64,000 bases of DNA, taken from the NCBI RefSeq assembly GCF_009928525.1, contig NZ_JAABOK010000001.1:124001-188000 (forward strand). Reading direction: 5' to 3'. The notes under the pieces were generated by a model. It did no database searches, was not told where the DNA came from, and saw only the letters and a list, made by a program, of their open reading frames with translations. This document shows positions 56,394-63,692 of this stretch, piece after piece. The stretch comes from Chitinophaga solisilvae. Lineage in GTDB: Bacteria; Bacteroidota; Bacteroidia; Chitinophagales; Chitinophagaceae. Each line of letters opens with the position of its first letter. Position 1 is the first letter of the stretch. Both the position numbers and the translations under genes were made by a program.

Positions 56394-56424
56394 TTCACCC
56401 TTTTTTTCCCTCAGGTTGCCTTTA
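56394..56424 (+). promoter_or_regulatory. Shared ECF-type promoter motif, copy 3 (upstream of thioredoxin-like gene)
   Basis: TTCACCCTTTTTTT with GGTTGCCTTTA; CACCC at 56396-56400 and GGTTGCC at 56414-56420, again 13 nt apart. It lies after the lipoprotein stop and so would start a separate transcript for the thioredoxin-like genes. It also decides the start of that gene: an ATG at 56430 would lie almost on the expected transcription start. Confidence 0.62.
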
Positions 56425-56444
56425 GTTAAATGAATTCGTCTGCT

Positions 56445-57839
56445 ATGAAAAAAATATCATTACTGGCGCTGACCCTCTCTGCAGGTATCGGCGTAAATGC
56501 CGGCCCGGGGCCGGTTACCGGCATCGAGGTGAAAGTAACACCCGGCGGCAACGGAGTTGCCTTTTTTAACCGCCAGGATACCAGGCCCGGCGACTTCCGG
56601 AATGAAGTAATTCTCCTGAATACATCAAAACCGCTGACAACCATTACCCGCACGTTACCGGCTACACGTCAGATTTGTTACTTTAACAATGTTGCCACAC
56701 TGGTAAATTCCGGAGATCAGGTAAAGATGTCACTCTCCCTGAAATCTCCCGGTATTTACAACGTTATCTGGAACGGCCCTTCTGCAGGCAGAAACAAGTT
56801 ACCGTATCTGATAGACAGTATCTATCATCAGTCCGGAAATCCGGAGAGTATTGATGCCGCTGATGAATTTATCAGTCACAGCCAGCAGCAGGTGCAGCAG
56901 ATAATTGCAAAGGCGAAAATAACAGATGCAGAAAACCTGGCGATACTGAAAGCATTTGAACAGACCAGGCAATTGCTGGTGAAGCATGCGCTGCTGACAA
57001 AATATCCTTCCCTGCTGCCTCCAAAGGAATATGGCAGCTGGTGCAACCGCAGCATAGATATTATGTCGGCAGGATTTTCCGGCCTGGGGGATAATAATGT
57101 AATCAGACAGGCCGCTATGTTATGGTGGACCGGCCGGAAGCTGGAAGACAGCACCCTCACCACCATGAGTAAGCTGTATGAAATCCTCCATGGCTCACAG
57201 AGTACTTATATGAAAGAAGTCATCGGAGAGGAAGCTTTTGTCATGGAAGCAAGAGGCAGTTATTTTTCAGGAGATCTCCGGCACATGTACCCGTTGCTGC
57301 AGGCAAGGCTTACTCCCGGTACTCCCTGCATGAAGAAGATAGATTCTCTCTACAATGCCTACAGTCAGCTGGCTCCCGGAAAACCAGCCTATGATTTTGC
57401 ACTGTTGAACAGCGAGGGAAAAATAGTACGGCTGTCTGATTTCAGAGGCAAGGTGGTGATTATAGATTTCTGGGCTACCTGGTGTTCGGGATGCATTGCT
57501 GCATTACCTGTTTACCATAAGGCACGTGACATGTATAAAGATAAAAATGATATTGTTTTCCTGACTGTCGCCTGGGAAGGAGAAGGATCAGAGCCATTCT
57601 GGAAAGAAACTTCTGTTAAGCATGGTATCGATGGCGTCAATAATCTGTTTGTGCCATCTGATAGTAAAAATCCCCTGATCGTACCGATACGCGACCGGTA
57701 TTGTCTGACTTCCGTTCCCCGCTGGGTGGCCATCGGTACAGACGGGAATTTTCTGAACGGTTGGCTGGGATACCCAACGGACGCAGACTTCCTGCAGCAT
57801 GTTGACAACTGCTATAAAATGAACAGTATGAAGAACTGA
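56445..57839 (+). CDS. Exported TlpA-like thioredoxin-domain protein
   Basis: 464-aa protein with a signal peptide (MKKISLLALTLSAGIGVNA), a ~300-residue N-terminal region with no clear assignment, and a C-terminal TlpA/ResA-type thioredoxin domain (~320-464) with VVIIDFWATWCSGC, so the active site is CSGC. It probably reduces or reshuffles disulfides in the periplasm. The ATG at 56445 is chosen over 56430 because of the signal peptide and the ECF-type motif just upstream. It is the first gene after that motif and is followed after 87 bp by a second thioredoxin-like gene. Confidence 0.9.
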   Translation: MKKISLLALTLSAGIGVNAGPGPVTGIEVKVTPGGNGVAFFNRQDTRPGDFRNEVILLNTSKPLTTITRTLPATRQICYFNNVATLVNSGDQVKMSLSLKSPGIYNVIWNGPSAGRNKLPYLIDSIYHQSGNPESIDAADEFISHSQQQVQQIIAKAKITDAENLAILKAFEQTRQLLVKHALLTKYPSLLPPKEYGSWCNRSIDIMSAGFSGLGDNNVIRQAAMLWWTGRKLEDSTLTTMSKLYEILHGSQSTYMKEVIGEEAFVMEARGSYFSGDLRHMYPLLQARLTPGTPCMKKIDSLYNAYSQLAPGKPAYDFALLNSEGKIVRLSDFRGKVVIIDFWATWCSGCIAALPVYHKARDMYKDKNDIVFLTVAWEGEGSEPFWKETSVKHGIDGVNNLFVPSDSKNPLIVPIRDRYCLTSVPRWVAIGTDGNFLNGWLGYPTDADFLQHVDNCYKMNSMKN

Positions 57840-57926
57840 TGCTTCTTCCGCCATATTTCATCCGTTTGCCGGTTATAATTCCACGTTGTAAAAAATGTTC
57901 ATCTCACATCCGTTAAATCATATAAT

Positions 57927-59087
57927 ATGAATAAACTATTACTGGGACTTGGCCTGCTGGCATCTTTTCCTGCCATTGCACAACAGAAGAGCAAGCCTGC
58001 TAAAATCAATAGTGCCGAAGCTGCATCCCAGCGGCTGGAAATGAATGTACGCATCAAAGGACTGCCGGAAGGAGATACTGTACTGCTCTGGGGGCCATTG
58101 CCCAACACTGTGGATACTGCCTATGTTAAAAACGGCAGCTATCATTTTAATATCGATATGAGCCAGGGCGGCACCACCTACGTCATGCAGGTGGGGCTGG
58201 ACGGAAACGAGCAGCACGGCACCTTCCTGTACCTGGAAGCAGGTAAGATGGATATTACCGGCGACGGTCCGTACTTCAAAAATGTAAAGATGACCGGCAG
58301 CCCGTTTGTTGCCGACTGGATGGACCTGTATCATAACCTGCTGGAAAATGATACGCTGGGCAAACAGAAAAATGACCTGGAAAACAGAATGTCTGACGCG
58401 CAGGCAGTTGGAGATAATGATGCATTCAATACTGCTGCTGCTACTTTGCAGGGAATAAACAGGAAAATTGTGGAGGGCGCCAGGAAATGGGTTGTGGAGC
58501 ATCCCAATTCGGGCGTATCGTCTTTTGTGCTGAACGCGTTGCTGTCTAGCGCTATGTCTTCCACCGAACTGAAAGATATCATCAGTAAGCTGGGACCCAA
58601 TGCCCGCAATACTTTCACCATAAAAAAAATGATGACGAACCTGACAGGCGGCGCCGATAAAATGATGAACCTCCTTCACAAGCCGGCCCCTCCGGTAGCA
58701 GTGCAGGACGTTGACGGCAAACCGGTATCCCTGAACGACTTCAAAGGGAAATACGTACTGCTGGATTTCTGGGCCAGCTGGTGCAAACCCTGCCGGGTAA
58801 TGACGCCTGAGCTGGCAGCCACCTACGAAAAGTTCAAAGACAAAGGCTTCACCATTCTGTCCGTTTCTCTGGATGAGAAAAAGGATAAATGGATGCAGGC
58901 CATGAAAGAAGACAAAATGACCTGGCCGCAAGCCTCCGATCTGAAAGGCTCCCAAAGCCCTGCCGCCGCCGCCTACGGCATCGTTGGCATCCCAGCCTCC
59001 TTCCTGATAAGCCCTGATGGCAACATCATCGAAATAGGCTGCCACGGCGAAACACTGGACAAGAAACTGACGGAAGCACTTAAATAA
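57927..59087 (+). CDS. TlpA-family thiol-disulfide oxidoreductase with N-terminal DUF4369
   Basis: 386-aa exported protein: a signal peptide (MNKLLLGLGLLASFPAIA), an N-terminal DUF4369-like domain (GLPEGDTVLLWG; LEAGKMDITGDG) and a helical linker, then a C-terminal thioredoxin domain with LLDFWASWCKPCRVM (CKPC site) and the cis-Pro VGIPASFL. This architecture is common in Bacteroidota and works in periplasmic disulfide reduction. It probably shares the transcript of the preceding thioredoxin-like gene. The stop lies directly beside palindrome 3, which likely terminates it. Confidence 0.93.
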   Translation: MNKLLLGLGLLASFPAIAQQKSKPAKINSAEAASQRLEMNVRIKGLPEGDTVLLWGPLPNTVDTAYVKNGSYHFNIDMSQGGTTYVMQVGLDGNEQHGTFLYLEAGKMDITGDGPYFKNVKMTGSPFVADWMDLYHNLLENDTLGKQKNDLENRMSDAQAVGDNDAFNTAAATLQGINRKIVEGARKWVVEHPNSGVSSFVLNALLSSAMSSTELKDIISKLGPNARNTFTIKKMMTNLTGGADKMMNLLHKPAPPVAVQDVDGKPVSLNDFKGKYVLLDFWASWCKPCRVMTPELAATYEKFKDKGFTILSVSLDEKKDKWMQAMKEDKMTWPQASDLKGSQSPAAAAYGIVGIPASFLISPDGNIIEIGCHGETLDKKLTEALK

Positions 59088-59322
59088 TTTTATTATTTTA
59101 TTATTTTATTATTTGAGATTTCTATCTGTGGTTTATGCCCACTGAAGGAGATTTTCGGATTTTCGGATTTTTTGATTTTGGAATTTTTAAAAATGCAGCA
59201 AAGATCTTCGCGTATATCTCCGCTATATTAAAATTCCAAAATCAAAAAATCCGAAAATCCGAAAATCTCCTTCAGTGGGCATAAACCACAAATAGAAATC
59301 TCAAATAAAAAAATAATAAAAT
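59088..59322. repeat. Long palindrome 3 (~230 bp), probable bidirectional terminator
   Basis: Arms of ~95 nt are near-perfect reverse complements. Modules from the outside in: tattattttattattt, gagatttctat, tgtggtttatgcccactgaa, ggagattttcgg, attttttgattttggaatt, with a centre reading gatcttcgcgtatatctccg. It lies between the convergent TlpA (+) and DUF1028 (-) genes. The centre is nearly the same as in palindrome 4; the outer AT tract is shared with palindrome 2. Confidence 0.92.
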
Positions 59323-59328
59323 ATTCCA

Positions 59329-59754
59329 TTATTTCAGGGACCTTAGCAATGAGTATTGCAGGGCCTGCCTGGTAAACGCATAGGCGTTACCGTTAGCATC
59401 CACACCGCCTGCCTGGCGGTAATGTGCCTCCGGATCCTTTTCACGCGTAAAATGAATCGCTTCCGCCATACTGTATCCCTGACGCAGCTGCTGCAAACCG
59501 TTCAGGGCATAGGCCGGCTCCGTTTCCGCAATAACGGCGATAGCACCCGTACCAGGTGCTATATAGATGGTGGAATTACCAACGCAGATGTTATTGGTAG
59601 CTACTGCAATACCCCATTCCTGCCGAAGACTGTCATATCCCACAATAGAAAATGTAGCATTGATATTACGATCCAATAACAGGCTGGGCATATTCTGGCC
59701 AGAGCTGCGGCCTAAGACTAGGCCACAGCTGATTAAAAGCATCAGTTTTAACAT
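59329..59754 (-). CDS. C-terminally truncated DUF1028 protein (probable gene remnant)
   Basis: About 141 aa with a signal-peptide-like start (MLKLMLLISCGLVLG). From ATFSIVGYDSLRQEWGIAVATN to RQAGGVDANGNAYAFT it matches the N-terminal half of DUF1028, an Ntn-hydrolase-like family usually of 220 or more residues. After AFT the sequence leaves the family and stops 13 residues later, next to palindrome 3. The frame could extend to 59805, but the ATG at 59754 fits the signal peptide and lies beside a 20-bp palindrome. A truncated, non-functional remnant is the likely reading. Confidence 0.7.
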   Translation of the reverse strand: MLKLMLLISCGLVLGRSSGQNMPSLLLDRNINATFSIVGYDSLRQEWGIAVATNNICVGNSTIYIAPGTGAIAVIAETEPAYALNGLQQLRQGYSMAEAIHFTREKDPEAHYRQAGGVDANGNAYAFTRQALQYSLLRSLK

Positions 59755-59772
59755 AACAATGATCATTGTTAT
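59753..59772. promoter_or_regulatory. Perfect 20-bp palindrome at the DUF1028 start
   Basis: The sequence ataacaatgatcattgttat is its own reverse complement and begins directly at the chosen start codon of the minus-strand DUF1028 gene. It could be an operator or a small hairpin. It has not been linked to a regulator in the window. Confidence 0.4.
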
Positions 59773-59833
59773 ATTAAAGACACCCAACCAGACACAAGGT
59801 TGCATGGGTATCTATAAATGAGGACCCGTAAAG

Positions 59834-59948
59834 GATTTTGGAATTTTGAGATTTCGAAATTTTGGAATTTATAATGCAGCAAGACCTTCGCGTATATCTC
59901 CGCTGCATGTTAAATTCCAAAGTTTCGAAATCTCAAAATTCCAAAATG
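59834..59948. repeat. Long palindrome 4 (~115 bp)
   Basis: Arms attttggaattttgagatt and its reverse complement enclose a centre reading gcagcaagaccttcgcgtat, close to the centre of palindrome 3. It lies between the divergent DUF1028 and precursor-peptide genes, so it is not placed as a terminator of either; it may be a mobile or structural repeat. Confidence 0.88.
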
Positions 59949-60060
59949 CATTTATAGGGTTCAGGCTGCTGTTTATACGCAGTTAGTAGTTGTCTGTGGG
60001 TGTGTGCTGCTATCGTGGTAATCTTTTCGTAATTTATGGAGAAATAAAAATCATATCAAG

Positions 60061-60249
60061 ATGAAAAAGCACTTTCCGAAAAAATTACAACTGAAAAAGA
60101 TCAGTCTGGTTGCGCTGCAGGCAGCGGATCAGTATCAGGTACGTGGCGGAGCGCCGACCACTACCAAAACGAGTATCTCTTGTCCGGGGAATGAAGAATG
60201 CTTCAGCGGCATCATTCCCTGTCAGACGAAAGCACCGGTATGTCAATGA
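60061..60249 (+). CDS. Putative GG-leader precursor peptide, class I lanthipeptide-like
   Basis: 62-aa peptide. The first 30 residues are a basic leader (KKLQLKKISLVAL...QVRGG) like those of Bacteroidota lanthipeptide/natural-product precursors, ending in a double-Gly cleavage site. The 32-residue core is rich in Thr/Ser (T33, T34, T35, T37, S38, S40, S49, T56) and has four spaced Cys (41, 47, 54, 61), enough for up to four thioether rings. No LanB, LanC or peptidase-type exporter lies within the window, so it would be an orphan precursor, or instead a disulfide-bonded exported peptide. A clear terminator follows 31 bp after the stop, supporting a single-gene transcript. Confidence 0.7.
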   Translation: MKKHFPKKLQLKKISLVALQAADQYQVRGGAPTTTKTSISCPGNEECFSGIIPCQTKAPVCQ

Positions 60250-60280
60250 TCCTCTCTATAGATTCAGAATTAACAATAGG

Positions 60281-60308
60281 AGCCGGAATTCTTTCCGGCT
60301 TTTTTATT
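60281..60308 (+). terminator. Rho-independent terminator after the precursor peptide
   Basis: A perfect 8-bp stem (agccggaa with ttccggct) and a 4-nt loop are followed by a T-rich tract. It ends at the 3' end of the convergent response-regulator gene and could serve that strand weakly as well. Confidence 0.85.
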
Positions 60309-60962
60309 TTACAGTTCTTTCAGGGTAACGATTCCATGTTTGAGGGCGAAAATTACCAGGCCGGCGGTGTTTCTGCTGCCGGTTTTACATAGCATGTTGT
60401 TGCGGTGTCCTTCCACGGTGCGGTTGCTGAGGAACAGTTTTTCCGCTATTTCCTGGTTGGTATATTCCTGGCAGATGAGCTGCAGTATTTCCTTTTCACG
60501 GCGACTGAGCAGGAGGGCCATATCAGGGGCAGATTTATGGGATACGCTGGTACGTATAGCCGTCAGCGTATGGTCATCCATATAGTAGCCCGTCTGATGC
60601 ACACTTTGTATAGCAGCGCGTAATTCGCTGATGCTGGTATTTTTCGACAGATATCCGTGTACGCCCTTTTCAAACATGGCACTGATGGTGATGTCATCGT
60701 AGTACTGCGACAGGATAATCATCCTGGTGTCTGCCTGTTCCTGTATCAGTGCGTTGCATAGTTCGCTGCCGTTCATATGTGGCATTTCCAGGTCGATGAG
60801 GCATATATCCGGTTTGATGGCAGCGCTGTGGTAAGCGTCCAGAAAGGCTTTTCCATCAGGGCTGTCATACAGCATACATACTTCGGGTATGGCTTCCAGC
60901 AGGGAAAGCAATCCTGCCCGGAACAAATGCTGGTCTTCTGCGAGTGCTATGTTAATGGTCAT
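60309..60962 (-). CDS. NarL/LuxR-type response regulator
   Basis: 217-aa regulator: receiver domain with the phospho-acceptor Asp at D57 (CLIDLEMP), acidic pocket ED (9-10) and Lys in YLSKNT, and a C-terminal LuxR-type helix-turn-helix (LLSRREKEILQLICQEYTNQEIAEKLFLSNRTVEGHRNNML). The ATG at 60962 is chosen because it begins the receiver fold directly; the open frame reaches 61010. It overlaps the kinase gene by 11 bp. It should be phosphorylated by that kinase and control unknown targets; the nearest neighbour is the precursor-peptide gene. Confidence 0.94.
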   Translation of the reverse strand: MTINIALAEDQHLFRAGLLSLLEAIPEVCMLYDSPDGKAFLDAYHSAAIKPDICLIDLEMPHMNGSELCNALIQEQADTRMIILSQYYDDITISAMFEKGVHGYLSKNTSISELRAAIQSVHQTGYYMDDHTLTAIRTSVSHKSAPDMALLLSRREKEILQLICQEYTNQEIAEKLFLSNRTVEGHRNNMLCKTGSRNTAGLVIFALKHGIVTLKEL

Positions 60963-61716
60963 GGTCAGTGTGTATAAGCGGGACGTGCGCCTGAAAACGG
61001 AAGCCGCCACCGGGCTGGCTGCTGATATGACAAGCGCCTTTTGTCAGTAATATCCTGGTATAAATATTATTCAGTCCTGAACCCGGCGAAATCTTATCCA
61101 TATCCGCCCCGCCGCCGTCGTCTTCATATTGCAGCTCAAGCAGTGCTTCGCTGCAGGTAACAGAGATGTGTACATTGGCTGCTGCGGCATATTTCAGCGT
61201 ATTGGTCAGCAGTTCCTGCAGGATCCGGTAAACGGACAACGACACCTCCTTGCTAAGTGCTGCATCACCGGTTTCATACTGGAGCGTGATAGCGGGGTGT
61301 ATGGCGGATACTCTGCTAATCAGCATCCGGAGGGCATGTCGCAGTCCGAATAGCTGCAGGCTGCCAGGGAAGGCGTCAAAAGCAATTCTGCGGATTGTCT
61401 GCTGTGCTTCTTCCAGCACAGGTAATACTACCTGCTGGTCAGGCAGATTATTTTTCAGCCGGGAAATGGAGACAGACAGCAGGCTGCCCATCTCGTCGTG
61501 CAGATCGCGCGCTATTCTTTCTCTTTCCTTTTCCGCCGCCTGCAGCGTACTGCGTAACAGCTCCTCCCGGTAGGCGGTGGCGGTGGCAGCCGCCCGGATA
61601 CCTGCCTGAAGGTTGCGCTGCTTTTGATTCATCACCAGCAGTACAATAAACAGTGATAAGAGAAAGAAGGTAACGGTACCTGTAAAAAATAACAGGTATA
61701 TGCCATTATCCTCCAT
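60952..61716 (-). CDS. Membrane-bound sensor histidine kinase (HisKA_3 type)
   Basis: 254-aa kinase with one N-terminal membrane helix (YLLFFTGTVTFFLLSLFIVLL), a coiled-coil-like linker, the HisKA_3 dimerisation region with phospho-acceptor His in IARDLHDEMGSLL (~73), and an ATPase domain with N-box ELLTNTLKYA and G-boxes DDGGGAD and GSGLNNIYTRI. There is no separate sensor domain; signal input may come from the 7-TM protein encoded just upstream, with an 11-bp gene overlap. Partner of the response regulator. Confidence 0.94.
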   Translation of the reverse strand: MEDNGIYLLFFTGTVTFFLLSLFIVLLVMNQKQRNLQAGIRAAATATAYREELLRSTLQAAEKERERIARDLHDEMGSLLSVSISRLKNNLPDQQVVLPVLEEAQQTIRRIAFDAFPGSLQLFGLRHALRMLISRVSAIHPAITLQYETGDAALSKEVSLSVYRILQELLTNTLKYAAAANVHISVTCSEALLELQYEDDGGGADMDKISPGSGLNNIYTRILLTKGACHISSQPGGGFRFQAHVPLIHTDHDH

Positions 61717-62353
61717 GGTTCGTTGGTTTCCTGATGTAGTAGTCCGGTATAATAGTCAGGCATAACACAATCAGTAAGATGTTATTGACTGACCAGGCTA
61801 TCATAAAGTTCCGCTTATCCGGCAGCTGCAGCAGATAATTGCTAAGCATGAAAAGCAACATATTGCTGGCATTGTAAACCAGCAGCGCAGCCACTATCCA
61901 GAATCCGCCTGTATCTTCCGTGTCAGGGTATTTCAGAAAATACAGCAGGCAGAAAAATATTTCTATCAGCGCAGCCACCGTTCTGGCGTTGGAGTTAAAG
62001 GCCGAGGGAGGTTGTATGAAGATCATATTGATGATCGCGAATACCACACCTGTAATCATGCCGGTAATTACCAGCCGCTGTTGCCTGCTATGATCTCTGA
62101 ACAGGGTAAGGAAGAAGAAGCCCCACAACGGCAATTCTGTGATGGTCCAGCAGTGGGTCAGGAAAAGATTATTGATTCGCCGGTGGCTTAGCCACGCAGA
62201 AAGACTGCCGGTTAACAGCAAATCAGCCAGAATCATCATCAGTAAAGGGTAATAGGCCCTGTGCCGCCAGCGATATTGTGCTACCAGGAATATAAGTGAG
62301 GGAATAGCGGCATAGCTGGCAATATCCGCTAATCCCAATGCAAAAGTATTCAT
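61706..62353 (-). CDS. Seven-transmembrane protein of unknown function, in kinase operon
   Basis: 215-aa protein with seven predicted hydrophobic helices and short loops, and no recognised enzymatic motif. The ATG at 62353 (MNTFALGLAD) is preferred; the longer frame to 62431 would overlap the upstream gene. It ends 11 bp inside the kinase gene. The place in the operon suggests an input module for the kinase, but this is inferred only. Confidence 0.8.
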   Translation of the reverse strand: MNTFALGLADIASYAAIPSLIFLVAQYRWRHRAYYPLLMMILADLLLTGSLSAWLSHRRINNLFLTHCWTITELPLWGFFFLTLFRDHSRQQRLVITGMITGVVFAIINMIFIQPPSAFNSNARTVAALIEIFFCLLYFLKYPDTEDTGGFWIVAALLVYNASNMLLFMLSNYLLQLPDKRNFMIAWSVNNILLIVLCLTIIPDYYIRKPTNHGG

Positions 62354-62373
62354 GTATGCATAAACTTCATCAG

Positions 62374-62757
62374 TTACAACAGGGCAGTCGTCAAAAGGCT
62401 GGTGCCGCACATCGGCGGGCAGGGACGGCATACGTCAAAACAACCAACCCGGGCATCCGTAACATTGGTGAAAATCTTGTTCCTGCCGCCTTTCGTTTTA
62501 AGGGTGGCTTCCAGGGAAGCATCTACCAGTATATCATTATTGTTGTGATCTGTTCCTACTACTACCAGCTTCATTTCATTACTTTCTGTCAGCCCGAAAT
62601 ATACCCGGATAGTTTTGAAATGTTCTTCCTCAAATGCGCTGCCCAGATCGGAGATGGGAATGGTGAAGGCGTTTACACAGAAAGCGGGTTTCATTTCCTG
62701 CCACCTTCTGATCCAGCCAACAGCAACGTCGGCCAGAACGAATTTGTTTGTTTCCAT
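62374..62757 (-). CDS. Small uncharacterised Cys-rich protein, first gene of the kinase operon
   Basis: 127-aa protein with no signal peptide. The first ~100 residues look like a compact alpha/beta domain (KLVVVGTDHNNNDILVDASL); the C-terminus carries a CFDVCRPCPPMCG stretch with four Cys, perhaps a metal or disulfide site. I recall similar short proteins with a C-terminal CPPxC motif in other Bacteroidota but no function. It ends 20 bp before the 7-TM gene, so it leads a likely four-gene transcript. Confidence 0.75.
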   Translation of the reverse strand: METNKFVLADVAVGWIRRWQEMKPAFCVNAFTIPISDLGSAFEEEHFKTIRVYFGLTESNEMKLVVVGTDHNNNDILVDASLEATLKTKGGRNKIFTNVTDARVGCFDVCRPCPPMCGTSLLTTALL

Positions 62758-63065
62758 AAAAGGATAGTTAATGGGTTAGTAAGTTTCAGAGACCGAATTT
62801 AAATAAAAAAGACCGGTATGCAACCGACCTTTTTAAAAATTTTTCTTTATGCAGAAGAAGGGGCTTCTCGTGGTACTGCTGCAGAAACCCGCAGGGATAG
62901 CGGTTTGGGACAGACATATTTAATACACCTGCTTTTTTGTTTTCATGATAAGGTGAAAAAATGCATAATGAAATTTGAGATATAAAAACAGGCAGCTATT
63001 TACCGGAGACATTTGCATATGTGAAATGCTTTTATTTATATTTACGTTTAAACCTTTGGTGTTTG
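62758..63065. other. Divergent gap between Cys-rich protein and second sigma gene
   Basis: About 308 bp. It contains a hairpin with a few mismatches around 62805-62835 (gaccggt...accgacc, flanked by A and T runs) that could attenuate leftward transcription, and otherwise AT-rich sequence that should hold two divergent promoters. A short frame (24 codons from 62850, + strand) has no ribosome-site support and is not called. Confidence 0.5.
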
Positions 63066-63611
63066 ATGCAGGTGCCGGATACAGCGTTGCTGGAGCGTAT
63101 GCGGGCATATGATGATAAAGCCGCCTTTGATGAATTGTATCGCAGATACTGGGAACAGCTTTACATAGCCGCATATGCCAGATTACAAAATGATGCAGAT
63201 GCAAAAGATTGTCTGCAGGAGGTATTCGTTTCACTATGGCGTAAACGACGCGAGCTGCAGATCCGTGAACAGCTTCCTGCTTACCTGCACGTTGCGCTCA
63301 AATACCGTATCCTCAATCATTTCCGGAGCCACCAGCATTACCAGAAGCACCTGGACATTTTCGCCGCGCTGCCGCCGGCGGTGCTGACCCGTACAGACGA
63401 CCGGCTGGTGATGGCAGAAATACAGCAGCTGATAGCCGCCGCCGTTGCGGATATGCCGGAGAAAATGCAGCAGGTGTATCTCCTCAGCCGCCAGGATAAT
63501 CTCTCTGTCCGTGAAATGGCAGCGCAGCTGGGCATCTCGGAGCAGACGGTCAAGAACCAGCTTAGCAACGCCCTGAAACGCCTGCGCGACAGGCTGGCTG
63601 CCTATAAATAA
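63066..63611 (+). CDS. ECF RNA polymerase sigma factor (second)
   Basis: 181-aa sigma factor with region 2 (FDELYRRYWEQLYIAAYARL, DCLQEVFVSLWRKR) and region 4 (DMPEKMQQVYLLSRQDNLSVREMAAQL, helix SEQTVKNQLSNALKRLRDRL). The ATG at 63066 is chosen; the in-frame GTG at 63021 adds a non-family hydrophobic run. A FecR gene follows, the same pair as the one near 49 kb, so a SusC receptor is expected beyond the right edge. Confidence 0.94.
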   Translation: MQVPDTALLERMRAYDDKAAFDELYRRYWEQLYIAAYARLQNDADAKDCLQEVFVSLWRKRRELQIREQLPAYLHVALKYRILNHFRSHQHYQKHLDIFAALPPAVLTRTDDRLVMAEIQQLIAAAVADMPEKMQQVYLLSRQDNLSVREMAAQLGISEQTVKNQLSNALKRLRDRLAAYK

Positions 63612-63692
63612 ATCTTTCTCAAAAAAAAATTACTGCCCGCATAGTACCACCTCTCTTCACCGGTGTCATATATTACAGAAAACGGTTAAAGC

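Noticed and set aside
62850..62930. Short + strand frame in the gap before the second sigma gene
   Set aside because: It has no ribosome-site support, no recognisable motif and low-complexity flanks; probably chance.
63645..63672. Promoter-like accacctctcttcaccggtgtcata before the second FecR gene
   Set aside because: It has a CACCT and a GGTGTC block but at a different spacing (9 nt, not 13), so it is not the shared motif; one instance is not enough to call a promoter.
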